Shown one piece after another: positions 6,503 to 14,156 of a DNA stretch of 20,220 nt. Numbering within the stretch: position 1 is the first letter of the stretch; each line of letters opens with the position of its first letter. A program made the translations under genes and the position numbers. This stretch comes from Pseudomonadota bacterium (lineage in GTDB: Bacteria; Pseudomonadota; Gammaproteobacteria; Burkholderiales; Burkholderiaceae_C), in contig JAEZLX010000140.1 of assembly GCA_023415035.1 (NCBI GenBank), positions 1 to 20,220 of the forward strand. The letters are read 5' to 3'. The notes beneath the pieces were generated by a model, which was given only the letters and a program-made list of their open reading frames with translations, was not told the DNA's origin and did not search any database.

Positions 6503-8422
6503 TTGAACAACCAGTGGTTCTCCAAAATTGCCGTGTGGATGGTCATCGCGATGGTGCTCTTCACGGTCTTCAAACAGTTCGACGGGCGCGGTGTCGCCGG
6601 TGCGGGCTACATCGGCTATTCCGACTTCCTGGATCAGGTCAAGGCGCAGCAGATCAAGAGCGCGACGATCCAGGAAGGGCCCAGCGGGACGGAGATCGTG
6701 GCCATCACCCAGGATGACCGCCGCGTCCGCACCACGGCCACCTACCTGGACCGTGGCCTGGTGGGCGACCTGATCAACAACAACGTCAAGTTCGACGTCA
6801 AGCCGCGCGAGGAAGGCTCGCTGCTCATGACACTGCTCGTGAGCTGGGGACCGATGCTGCTGCTGATCGGCGTGTGGATCTACTTCATGCGCCAGATGCA
6901 GGGCGGCGGCAAGGGTGGCGCCTTCAGCTTCGGCAAGAGCAAGGCGCGCATGCTCGACGAGAACAACAACACTGTCACCTTTGCCGACGTTGCGGGTTGC
7001 GACGAGGCCAAGGAAGAGGTCAAGGAAGTCGTGGACTTCCTGAAGGACCCCCAGAAATTCCAGAAGCTGGGCGGCCGCATCCCGCGTGGCCTGCTGCTGG
7101 TCGGCCCGCCGGGCACCGGCAAGACGCTGCTGGCCAAGTCCATCGCGGGTGAAGCCAAGGTGCCGTTCTTCTCGATCTCGGGTTCCGATTTCGTGGAAAT
7201 ATTCGTCGGCGTCGGCGCGGCCCGCGTGCGGGACATGTTCGAGAACGCCAAGAAGAACGCGCCCTGCATCATCTTCATCGACGAAATCGATGCCGTGGGC
7301 CGTCAGCGCGGCGCCGGTCTGGGCGGTGGCAATGACGAACGCGAGCAGACTCTCAACCAGATGCTGGTCGAGATGGACGGTTTCGAAACCAATCTGGGCG
7401 TGATCGTGGTGGCCGCCACCAACCGTCCCGACATTCTGGATGCGGCACTGCTGCGCCCGGGCCGTTTTGACCGCCAGGTCTATGTGACGCTGCCCGACAT
7501 CCGTGGCCGTGAGCAGATCCTGAATGTCCACATGCGCAAGATCCCGCTGGGCAACGACGTGAACGCGGCGGTGATCGCCCGTGGCACGCCCGGCATGAGC
7601 GGTGCCGATCTGGCCAACCTCTGCAACGAGGCTGCCCTGATGGCCGCACGCCGCAACGCGCGCCTGGTCGAGATGCAGGACTTCGAGAAGGCCAAGGACA
7701 AGATCATCATGGGCCCCGAGCGCAAGACCATGGTCATGCCCGAGGAGGAGCGCCGCAACACCGCTTACCATGAATCGGGCCACGCGCTGATCGGCAAACT
7801 CCTGCCCAAGTGCGACCCGGTGCACAAGGTCACCATCATCCCGCGCGGCCGCGCCCTGGGCGTGACCATGAGTCTGCCCGAGCAGGACCGCTACTCCTAC
7901 GACAAGGAGTACATGCTCAACCAGATCGCCATGCTCTTTGGTGGCCGCATCGCGGAAGAGGTGTTCATGAACCAGATGACCACCGGCGCGAGCAACGACT
8001 TCGAGCGTGCGACCCACATTGCCCGCGACATGGTCATGCGCTACGGCATGAGCGACGCGCTGGGTCCCATGGTCTATGCCGAGAACGAGGGTGAAGTCTT
8101 CCTGGGCCGCTCGGTGACCAAGACCACCAACATCTCGGAGCAGACCATGCAGAAGGTCGATGCCGAGGTGCGCCGCATTATCGACGAGCAGTACGCGCTC
8201 GCGCGTCGCCTGATCGAGGAGAATTCCGACAAGATGCACGCCATGGCCAAGGCATTGCTCGAATGGGAAACCATCGACGGTGACCAGCTGGACGACATCA
8301 TGGTCGGCAAGCCCCCGCGTCCTCCGAAGGACTGGACGCCACGCACGCCTCCTGCGGGTGGCAGTGGCGGCAATGACGGTACACCGGCGGTCAATCCCGA
8401 AGCGGCGCCGACGGTGGCCTGA
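6503..8422 (+). CDS. ftsH: ATP-dependent zinc metalloprotease FtsH
   Basis: FtsH is the hexameric AAA+ protease of the inner membrane that degrades unassembled membrane proteins and selected soluble regulators. The 639-residue protein starts at TTG 6503, read NNQWFSKIAVWMVIA after the initiator. AGGAG at 6492-6496 sits six bases upstream and fixes this rare start; the upstream in-frame TTG at 6404 lacks support. Domains in order: first membrane helix (about 8-23), periplasmic domain, second helix (about 110-128), and the AAA module with Walker A GPPGTGKT (201-208) and Walker B IIFIDEID (256-263). The protease domain has HESGH (423-427) and the third zinc ligand Asp at 499. The last 25 residues are Pro/Gly-rich. 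folP and glmM, the usual downstream partners, are absent here. Confidence 0.98.
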   Translation: MNNQWFSKIAVWMVIAMVLFTVFKQFDGRGVAGAGYIGYSDFLDQVKAQQIKSATIQEGPSGTEIVAITQDDRRVRTTATYLDRGLVGDLINNNVKFDVKPREEGSLLMTLLVSWGPMLLLIGVWIYFMRQMQGGGKGGAFSFGKSKARMLDENNNTVTFADVAGCDEAKEEVKEVVDFLKDPQKFQKLGGRIPRGLLLVGPPGTGKTLLAKSIAGEAKVPFFSISGSDFVEIFVGVGAARVRDMFENAKKNAPCIIFIDEIDAVGRQRGAGLGGGNDEREQTLNQMLVEMDGFETNLGVIVVAATNRPDILDAALLRPGRFDRQVYVTLPDIRGREQILNVHMRKIPLGNDVNAAVIARGTPGMSGADLANLCNEAALMAARRNARLVEMQDFEKAKDKIIMGPERKTMVMPEEERRNTAYHESGHALIGKLLPKCDPVHKVTIIPRGRALGVTMSLPEQDRYSYDKEYMLNQIAMLFGGRIAEEVFMNQMTTGASNDFERATHIARDMVMRYGMSDALGPMVYAENEGEVFLGRSVTKTTNISEQTMQKVDAEVRRIIDEQYALARRLIEENSDKMHAMAKALLEWETIDGDQLDDIMVGKPPRPPKDWTPRTPPAGGSGGNDGTPAVNPEAAPTVA

Positions 8423-8455
8423 TCCGGTGCCATCTCAGCCAGGATCTGAACAAAG

Positions 8456-8482
8456 GAACGGGGCCCTCGGGCCCCGTTCTTC
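8456..8482. terminator. Strong intrinsic-terminator-like hairpin between ftsH and the nuclease gene
   Basis: GAACGGGGCC (8456-8465) pairs perfectly with GGCCCCGTTC (8470-8479), giving a 10-bp stem closed by the tetraloop CTCG, which fits the stable YNMG loop class. Only a weak T-rich stretch follows on either strand (TTCTTC on +, CTTTGTT on -). It sits 33 bases after the ftsH stop and directly beside the stop of the convergent nuclease gene, so it can serve both. Confidence 0.7.
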
Positions 8483-9005
8483 ATGATGGGTTCTTGGCGT
8501 TTGTCTTCGTTGCCCGGATGGCTTTGCGCCACTCCCAAGGCGGTGTCGGGTCAGGATCGGCCCACAGGCCCAGGCGCCGGGTTTGCGCTTCCCGTTCCGC
8601 CGCGGCATAGCGTTCCCGGGCTTCGGGCGTCTGCTCGCGGGCATAGCCGCGGTACCACCAGGCCATGCCCGAACGGACCATGATCAGGCCGGCGTCCACA
8701 GTGGGTTTGCCGTCGGAAGAACCTCCTGCCGGCACCATCACGGTGCAGACATGCCGGCCGTAACGGTCTTTCTTGGGGCAATCCAGTCCGACCTGCTTGC
8801 CGAAAACCAGGCTGGAGAGTTTCTGACGGGACTGCTGGGAAAAGGGCTGCTGCCGTTCTGGCGCATCAATGGCGCCGAGGCGGACCTTGATCTGTTCATA
8901 CGAGCCCGGCTGTCCACAGCGGGCGGTGAGGGTATCACCGTCGGCAATGCCGATGACAAGGCAGAGAAGAAGCGAAGCGTTCAACACGGGATGCGCAAAG
9001 CCCAC
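8481..9005 (-). CDS. Staphylococcal-nuclease-like (thermonuclease family) protein, probably exported
   Basis: The 174-residue protein carries the SNase fold: ADGDTLTARC (21-30), VRLGAIDAPE (41-50) and DRYGRHV (80-86). The residues matching the staphylococcal active site are present: R42, D47, E50 and R84. The C-terminus LWADPDPTPPWEWRK is typical of proteobacterial secreted members. These enzymes cut DNA and RNA with calcium. The frame has a stop upstream and GTG 9005 is the first usable start. The leader before the fold is very short (about 15 residues, hydrophobic 11-20), shorter than a normal signal peptide, and no ribosome site is visible. Export is therefore likely by family but not well shown here. 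It converges on ftsH. Confidence 0.85.
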   Translation of the reverse strand: MGFAHPVLNASLLLCLVIGIADGDTLTARCGQPGSYEQIKVRLGAIDAPERQQPFSQQSRQKLSSLVFGKQVGLDCPKKDRYGRHVCTVMVPAGGSSDGKPTVDAGLIMVRSGMAWWYRGYAREQTPEARERYAAAEREAQTRRLGLWADPDPTPPWEWRKAIRATKTNAKNPS

Positions 9006-9058
9006 AAGTCTACAACCTGACTTGGGAAATGCTGGCGCGGATTTTGCTACGTCCCGGT

Positions 9059-9075
9059 ACCGGCCATAAGCCGGT
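9059..9075. promoter_or_regulatory. Inverted repeat upstream of the YitT-family gene
   Basis: ACCGGC (9059-9064) and GCCGGT (9070-9075) form a perfect 6-bp inverted repeat around CATAA, 26 bases before the YitT start. It could be an operator or a hairpin in the leader. A second dyad, CAAGTC (9005-9010) with GACTTG (9019-9024), overlaps the nuclease start. No regulator can be named. Confidence 0.3.
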
Positions 9076-9101
9076 CAATTCAGAGTTTCCAGGTGTTTGC
9101 C

Positions 9102-9749
9102 ATGAGCTTGACCACCACTTCCGATCACCACGTTCACCTGCCATCCTCGCCGGAAGCATTGCGGCACGGGCGTTTTGAAGATGCCCAGGCGCTGTTCACG
9201 GGCTCCCTGTTTGTCGGCATCGCGATGCTGATGTTCGCGCAGTCGGGCCTGCTGACGGGCAGTACCGCCGGACTGGCCTTCGTGCTGCATTACGCGACTG
9301 GCTGGTCGTTCGGCTGGATCTATTTCCTCATCAATCTGCCGTTCTACTGGTTCGCGTGGACGCGTATCGGCCACGCTTTCACGATCAGGACTTTCGTCAG
9401 CGTCAGCGTCCTGTCATTGGTGACGGTGCTCGGGCCGCGTTTCATCCACATTGACTACCTGCATCCGGGCTTTGCCGCCGTCTCTGGCGGGCTGCTGATG
9501 GGCGCCGGCGTGCTGTTCCTGGCTCGCCACCATTCCAGTCTGGGCGGAGCGACCATCGCGTCGCTGTACCTGCAGTCCCGCTACGGCATTCGTGCCGGCC
9601 ACGTCCAAATGACGATCGACGCCTGCATCGTGATGCTGGCCCTGTCGATCGTGTCGTGGGAAAGGGTGGCCTGGTCGGTGCTCGCGGCGGTGATCATGTG
9701 CATCTTCCTGGCGGTGAGCCACCGCCCCGAGCGCTACCTGGGCCGATGA
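9102..9749 (+). CDS. YitT family integral membrane protein
   Basis: The 215-residue protein has a polar N-terminus of about 30 residues. About five hydrophobic segments follow: near 30-50, 58-78 (GWSFGWIYFLINLPFYWFAW), 88-105, 118-137 and 165-195. It ends in VSHRPERYLGR. Recognisable family stretches are AQSGLLTGSTAGLAFVLHY and HHSSLGGATIASLYLQ. YitT proteins are widespread membrane proteins with no established transport substrate, and this one lacks the C-terminal DUF2179 domain of longer members. ATG 9102 was chosen over GTG 9093 because a weak AGG at 9091-9093 fits only the later start. Its stop lies one base from the stop of the convergent GlsB/YeaQ gene, so their messages probably overlap at the 3' ends. 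Confidence 0.87.
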   Translation: MSLTTTSDHHVHLPSSPEALRHGRFEDAQALFTGSLFVGIAMLMFAQSGLLTGSTAGLAFVLHYATGWSFGWIYFLINLPFYWFAWTRIGHAFTIRTFVSVSVLSLVTVLGPRFIHIDYLHPGFAAVSGGLLMGAGVLFLARHHSSLGGATIASLYLQSRYGIRAGHVQMTIDACIVMLALSIVSWERVAWSVLAAVIMCIFLAVSHRPERYLGR

Positions 9750-9750
9750 G

Positions 9751-9999
9751 TCACTTCTTCTTGAGCAGGCCGACCACCACCAGCAGCAATATCGCGCCGA
9801 TGACCGAGGCAATGAAGCCAGCGGGCTGTCCGGGCGCATACAGGCCCAGGGCCGCGCCAAGATAGCCGGCAACAAATGAACCGGCGATGCCGAGCAAGGT
9901 GGTCATGATCCAGCCCATGCTGTCGTTGCCGGGCTTGATGGCGCGGGCGATGAGCCCGACGATGAGACCGATGATGAGGGTTCCGATCAGTGACATCAT
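9751..9999 (-). CDS. GlsB/YeaQ/YmgE family small membrane protein
   Basis: An 82-residue, very hydrophobic protein with three membrane segments (about 3-20, 33-52, 60-78). It has the family pattern GLIVGLIARAIKPG at 11-24, a GIAGSFVAGYLG middle helix and the C-terminal positive patch KKK. These transglycosylase-associated (Tag) family proteins are often induced by stress, and their function is not settled. The frame extends to GTG 10047, but AAGGAAG about eight bases upstream of ATG 9999 makes the shorter start much more likely. It is a single gene, with about 136 bases separating it from the end of the yheS-like gene on the same strand. Confidence 0.88.
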   Translation of the reverse strand: MMSLIGTLIIGLIVGLIARAIKPGNDSMGWIMTTLLGIAGSFVAGYLGAALGLYAPGQPAGFIASVIGAILLLVVVGLLKKK

Positions 10000-10135
10000 G
10001 TCGGCAGCTTCCTTTCCAGTGAATGGCCATGGGCCGGGAGAGGTCACTGTAGACCGGGATGCCGGTGAGGCTTCCTAAACCCTGGCAATGGCGGGGTCTT
10101 GGGTGTGCAATGCGTCATCCGGGTGTGGCCCCGTG

Positions 10136-12118
10136 TCAATCGGCGCCGGCCTGCTCGATCTGCTCGCCCACTTCCAGCCAGTTGAGCTCCACGGTCTCCA
10201 GTTCTTCCTGGACGGCTTTCAGCCGCCGACCGGCCTGGGCAATTTCTTCCGGTGCGGGGTTGCCGCTGAGAGTAGCCTCCAGCCGGGCTTTCTCTTCCCC
10301 GAGCTCGTTCATCCGCTTTTCGAGCTGCTGCAGCTGTTTGCGCAGGGGCTTGAGCCGTTCGGCCAGCTGTTGCCGGCGCTGCGCTTCCTGCCGGCGCTGG
10401 TCGGCGCCGCCACGGCGCACAACACCCTGGGCGGGTTCGGGTTCCGCTGCGGCCTTGGCCTGTCCGTCCTGGCGCAGCGCCTCGCGTGACTGGCGGGCCA
10501 TGTCCATCAGATAGCGCTGGTAGTCGTCCAGATCGCCGTCGAAGGGCGCGATGCCGCCGCGCGAGACCAGCCAGAACTCGTCGCACACGGCACGCAGCAG
10601 GGCGCGGTCGTGGCTGACCAGCATGACGGTCCCCTCGAACTCGTTGAGGGCGACCGCCAATGCCTCGCGCGTGGCCAGGTCCAGATGGTTGGTCGGTTCG
10701 TCCAGCAGCAGCAGGTTGGGGCGCTGCCACACGATCATGCACAGCACCAGCCTGGCCTTTTCGCCGCCGCTCATGCTGCCCACGGCCTGCATGACCTGGT
10801 CGCCGCTGAAGTTGAAGCCGCCCAGGAAGTTGCGCAGCGCCTGCTCGCGCGTGTCCTGACCGCTCAGGCGTCCGCCGGCGGTGCATTCGCGCGCGAGACG
10901 GATCATGTGCTGCAGCGGGTTTTCGTCCGGGCGCAGCACGTCCAGCTCCTGCTGGGCGAAGTAGCCGATGTTCAGGCCCTTGCCCTCCGTGATCTGGCCT
11001 GCCATCGGGACGAGGTCGCGCGCGATGGTTTTGACCACGGTGGACTTGCCCTGGCCGTTGGCGCCCAGGATGCCGATGCGCTGGCCGGCCAGCACGGAGC
11101 GGGAGACGCCGCGCACGATGGTGACCGGCGCATCGCCTTCGGAGGGACCGGGGTAGCCGAAGTCCACGTCGCGCAGCGCGAGCATGGGGTTGGGCAGACT
11201 CGCCGGCTCGGAGAATTCGAAGCTGAACTCCGCATCGGCCAGCACCGGAGCGATCTTCTCCATGCGCTCCAGCGCCTTGACGCGGCTTTGTGCCTGCCTG
11301 GCCTTGGTGGCCTTGGCCTTGAAGCGGTCGATGAATTTCTGCAGATGGGCGATCTTTTCCTGCTGGCGTGCCCAGGCTGCCTGCTGCAACGACATCTGCT
11401 CGGCGCGCATTTCCTCGAAACGGCTGTAATTGCCGCCATAACGGGTCAGCCGGGCATGCTCGATGTGGATCGTGACGTCGGTGACGGCATCGAGGAACTC
11501 GCGGTCGTGGCTGATGACCAGCAGCGTGCCTTCGTAGCGCTTGAGCCAGCTTTCCAGCCAGACCAAAGCGTCCAGGTCCAGGTGGTTGGTCGGCTCGTCA
11601 AGCAGCAGCAGGTCGCTCGGGCACATGAGGGCGCGAGCCAATTGCAGTCTCATGCGCCAGCCGCCCGAGAAGCTGTTGACCGGGCGCTGCAACTCGTCGA
11701 GCCGGAAGCCCAGGCCCAGGATCAGGGACTGCGCGCGCGCCGTGGCGTCGTGCGCGCCGGCATCCTGCAGCAGCATGTAGGCGGTGGCCATGCGTTCGCC
11801 ATCGCCCGAGGCTTCGGCTTCGCGCACGGCCTGACGCGCCTCCACCAGCCGGGTGTCGCCCTCGATGACGAAATCGGTGGCCGACTGCGTGGTCTCGGGC
11901 ATCTCCTGCGCGACCTGGGCCATGCGCCACTGGGCGGGGATGTGAAAGTCGCCGCGGTCTTCGTGCAAGGAGCCATCCAGCAGCCGGAACAGGCTGGACT
12001 TGCCGGCGCCATTGCGGCCGACAAGGCCCACCTTTTCGCCGGGGTTGACGACGCAGGAGGCGCCATCGAGCAGGACCTTCGCACCGCGGCGAAGAACGAT
12101 GTTCTGGAGGGTGATCAT
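10136..12118 (-). CDS. yheS: ABC-F family ATPase, YheS type
   Basis: ABC-F proteins have two nucleotide-binding domains and no membrane part; characterised members bind the ribosomal E site and act on stalled or slow translation. The 660-residue protein has a first domain with Walker A GRNGAGKS (34-41) and signature SFSGGWRMRLQLA. A basic inter-domain linker follows (HLQKFIDRFKAKATKARQAQ). The second domain has Walker A GANGQGKST (352-360) and signature SMSGGEKARLVL; both domains contain LLLLDEPTNHLDL. The last 90 or so residues form a charged coiled coil. The sequence resembles E. coli YheS (637 residues) much more than Uup or EttA. Its ATG overlaps the prmB stop by four bases (ATGA), so it is probably translated by coupling. 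No terminator is obvious downstream. Confidence 0.93.
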   Translation of the reverse strand: MITLQNIVLRRGAKVLLDGASCVVNPGEKVGLVGRNGAGKSSLFRLLDGSLHEDRGDFHIPAQWRMAQVAQEMPETTQSATDFVIEGDTRLVEARQAVREAEASGDGERMATAYMLLQDAGAHDATARAQSLILGLGFRLDELQRPVNSFSGGWRMRLQLARALMCPSDLLLLDEPTNHLDLDALVWLESWLKRYEGTLLVISHDREFLDAVTDVTIHIEHARLTRYGGNYSRFEEMRAEQMSLQQAAWARQQEKIAHLQKFIDRFKAKATKARQAQSRVKALERMEKIAPVLADAEFSFEFSEPASLPNPMLALRDVDFGYPGPSEGDAPVTIVRGVSRSVLAGQRIGILGANGQGKSTVVKTIARDLVPMAGQITEGKGLNIGYFAQQELDVLRPDENPLQHMIRLARECTAGGRLSGQDTREQALRNFLGGFNFSGDQVMQAVGSMSGGEKARLVLCMIVWQRPNLLLLDEPTNHLDLATREALAVALNEFEGTVMLVSHDRALLRAVCDEFWLVSRGGIAPFDGDLDDYQRYLMDMARQSREALRQDGQAKAAAEPEPAQGVVRRGGADQRRQEAQRRQQLAERLKPLRKQLQQLEKRMNELGEEKARLEATLSGNPAPEEIAQAGRRLKAVQEELETVELNWLEVGEQIEQAGAD

Positions 12119-13002
12119 TCGGAGAAAAGGCGCAGGGCTTCGGCGGTGATGAGCAGCACCTGGTCATCGCCCGCGCTGGTGGACAGCCAGATCACGGCCA
12201 GTCCCGGAAATGCTCGCTCGAAATTCTCGCGTTCGTTGCCGATTTCCAGCACGATGACGCCATGTGGCGAGAGACGCGAGGGCGCATCGGCGAGAAAGCG
12301 CCGGATGAAGTCCATGCCGTCGGCACAGCCCTCCATATTGCCCGACAGCGCAATCTCCGGCTCGGCCCGGTACTCGGGCGGCAGCGCGGCCATGCTGCTG
12401 GCGTTGACGTAGGGCGGGTTGCACACGATCAGGTCCCAGGGGCCGGGGCAGGCGGCCATGCCGTCGGACTCGACCAGGGTGATGCGCTCCTGCAAGCCGT
12501 GACGCTGCACGTTCAGTCGTGCCACGTCCAGCGCGTCGGGCGAGATGTCGGCTCCGGTGACGCGCACCTCGGGCCAGGCCATGGCGGCCAGCACCGCCAG
12601 GCTGCCGTTGCCGGTGCACAGGTCCAGCACCTCGTGCGTGTCCGCGGAGAGCCAGGCATCGAAGCTGCCGTCCGCGATCAGCTCGGCGATGAAGCTGCGC
12701 GGGACGATCACGCGCTCATCGACATGGAAGGGCACACCTTGCAGCCAGGCTTCGCCGGTCAGGTAGGCGGCCGGGCGCCGGGTTTCGATGCGGCGCGTGA
12801 CGAGTTCGCCGACGGCCTGCGCGGCAGCGTCGTCGACCTCGGTTGTGGCCAGCTCGTCGAGGTCGGCATCCAGCGGCAGCCCCAGTCGCCAGAGGACCAG
12901 CCAGGCGGCCTCGTCGCGCGCGTTGGTCGTGCCATGGCCGAAGGCGACGCCGGCGGCTTGCAGCCGGTGTTCGGCGTCGTTGATCAGGTCGGCGAGGGTC
13001 AT
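12115..13002 (-). CDS. prmB: 50S ribosomal protein uL3 N5-glutamine methyltransferase PrmB
   Basis: PrmB methylates a glutamine of ribosomal protein uL3 using S-adenosylmethionine. The 295-residue protein has an N-terminal helical domain (1-110) with YLTGEAWLQGVPFHVDE and the PrmB-type VIVPRSFIAEL (98-108). The methyltransferase fold follows, with VLDLCTGNGSLAV (125-137), ADISPDAL and the catalytic NPPY at 195-198, followed by VNASSM. The VPRS...AEL stretch and NPPYVN separate PrmB from its paralogue PrmC, which modifies release factors. The start overlaps the dapE stop by four bases and the stop overlaps the yheS-like start by four, so it lies in the middle of a coupled set. Confidence 0.94.
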   Translation of the reverse strand: MTLADLINDAEHRLQAAGVAFGHGTTNARDEAAWLVLWRLGLPLDADLDELATTEVDDAAAQAVGELVTRRIETRRPAAYLTGEAWLQGVPFHVDERVIVPRSFIAELIADGSFDAWLSADTHEVLDLCTGNGSLAVLAAMAWPEVRVTGADISPDALDVARLNVQRHGLQERITLVESDGMAACPGPWDLIVCNPPYVNASSMAALPPEYRAEPEIALSGNMEGCADGMDFIRRFLADAPSRLSPHGVIVLEIGNERENFERAFPGLAVIWLSTSAGDDQVLLITAEALRLFSE

Positions 13003-14156
13003 GCGCGGGCCAGGTGTTCAAGCACCCGGCGGTAGATGTTTTTCAGCGGTTCGATGTCGGCCAGGGCCACGTGTTCGTTGACCTTGTGGATCGTGGCGTT
13101 GGGCGGGCCCAGCTCGATGACCTGCGGGCAGATGCGGGCGATGAAGCGGCCGTCGCTCGTGCCACCGGTGGTCGACAGTTCGGTGTCGATCCCGGTTTCT
13201 TCGAGGATGGCGGCGCGTACGGCGTCCACCAGCGTGCCAGGCGTGGTCAGGAAGGGCAGGCCGCCCACCGTCCAGGCCAGTTCGTAGTCCTGAGCAGCCT
13301 GAAGGTGATGGCGTGCCAGGATGTCGGTCACCCGCTGCTGCAAGGCTTCGGGGGTGGATTCGGTGCAGAAGCGGAAATTGAAATCCACGACCACGGTACC
13401 GGGGATCACGTTGGATGCGCCGGTGCCGCCGTGGATGTTGCTGACCTGCCAGCTCGTGGGCGGGAAGAAATCGTTGCCCTGGTCCCAGACGGTGGCGGCC
13501 AGCTCGGCAAGTGCCGGTGCCAGCATGTGGATGGGGTTGCGTGCCAGGTGCGGGTAGGCAATGTGGCCCTGAACGCCCTTGACCGTGAGCTTTCCGCTCA
13601 TGGTGCCGCGCCGGCCATTCTTGATCATGTCGCCGGTGCGTTCCACCGAGGTCGGTTCGCCGACGATGCACCAGTCCAATCGCTCGCCGCGGGCCTGCAG
13701 GGTCTCACAGACCTTGACGGTGCCGTCGACGGCTGGGCCTTCCTCGTCGCTGGTCAGCAGGAAGGCAATGTCGATGGCGGGAGCGGGATGGGCGCGCACG
13801 AATTCCTCGCAGGCCACCACCATGGCTGCCAGCGAGGTTTTCATGTCGCTGGCGCCGCGTCCGTACAGGCGCCCGTCGCGATGGGTGGGCGAGAAAGGAT
13901 CGCTGTCCCACTGCTCCAGTGGCCCGGTCGGGACGACGTCGGTGTGCCCGGCCCATACAAGGGTAGGTTGTTTTCCGTTGCCCAGTCGCGCCCAGAGGTT
14001 GGAGACGCGGAAGTCGTCAGGGCCACCGTCGAGGCGTTCGCATGTGAAGCCCAGGGCCTGCAGGCGCCGGGCGATCAGATCCAGGCAACCCGCATCGAGC
14101 GGCGTTACCGACGGCCGGGCAATGAGCTGCTCGGCCAGTTGGAGGGATTCGGTCAT
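12999..14156 (-). CDS. dapE: Succinyl-diaminopimelate desuccinylase
   Basis: DapE hydrolyses N-succinyl-LL-diaminopimelate to LL-diaminopimelate and succinate, a late step toward lysine and peptidoglycan. The 385-residue M20 enzyme shows the dizinc site: H71 in GHTDVVP, D104 in GASDMK, E138/E139 in SDEEGPA (general base and ligand), E167 in GEPTS and H357 in NATIHKVNE. The dimerisation lid lies around 180-295 (KGVQGHIAYPHLARNP, SNIHGGTGASNVIPG). The frame runs upstream to 14273, but ATG 14156 is chosen because MTESLQLAEQLIARPSVTP aligns with known starts and it overlaps the pilU-like stop by one base (TGATG). This suggests re-initiation. It is followed by prmB with a four-base overlap. Confidence 0.97.
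   Translation of the reverse strand: MTESLQLAEQLIARPSVTPLDAGCLDLIARRLQALGFTCERLDGGPDDFRVSNLWARLGNGKQPTLVWAGHTDVVPTGPLEQWDSDPFSPTHRDGRLYGRGASDMKTSLAAMVVACEEFVRAHPAPAIDIAFLLTSDEEGPAVDGTVKVCETLQARGERLDWCIVGEPTSVERTGDMIKNGRRGTMSGKLTVKGVQGHIAYPHLARNPIHMLAPALAELAATVWDQGNDFFPPTSWQVSNIHGGTGASNVIPGTVVVDFNFRFCTESTPEALQQRVTDILARHHLQAAQDYELAWTVGGLPFLTTPGTLVDAVRAAILEETGIDTELSTTGGTSDGRFIARICPQVIELGPPNATIHKVNEHVALADIEPLKNIYRRVLEHLARA

Noticed and set aside
10017..10049. CAGTGA and TCACTG inverted repeat upstream of the GlsB/YeaQ gene.
   Set aside because: The arms are six bases with a 21-base loop, which is expected by chance and is unlikely to fold or bind a dimer.
10101..10127. GGGTGTG repeated at 10101-10107 and 10121-10127, twenty bases apart, between the yheS-like and GlsB/YeaQ genes.
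   Set aside because: A G/T-rich 7-mer repeated once is weak evidence in this composition, and no promoter lies nearby to make it an operator.
10134..10139. A perfect TTGACA hexamer on the minus strand overlapping the yheS-like stop, considered as the -35 of the GlsB/YeaQ promoter.
   Set aside because: No -10-like hexamer follows at 15-19 bases (the position reads GACGCA).
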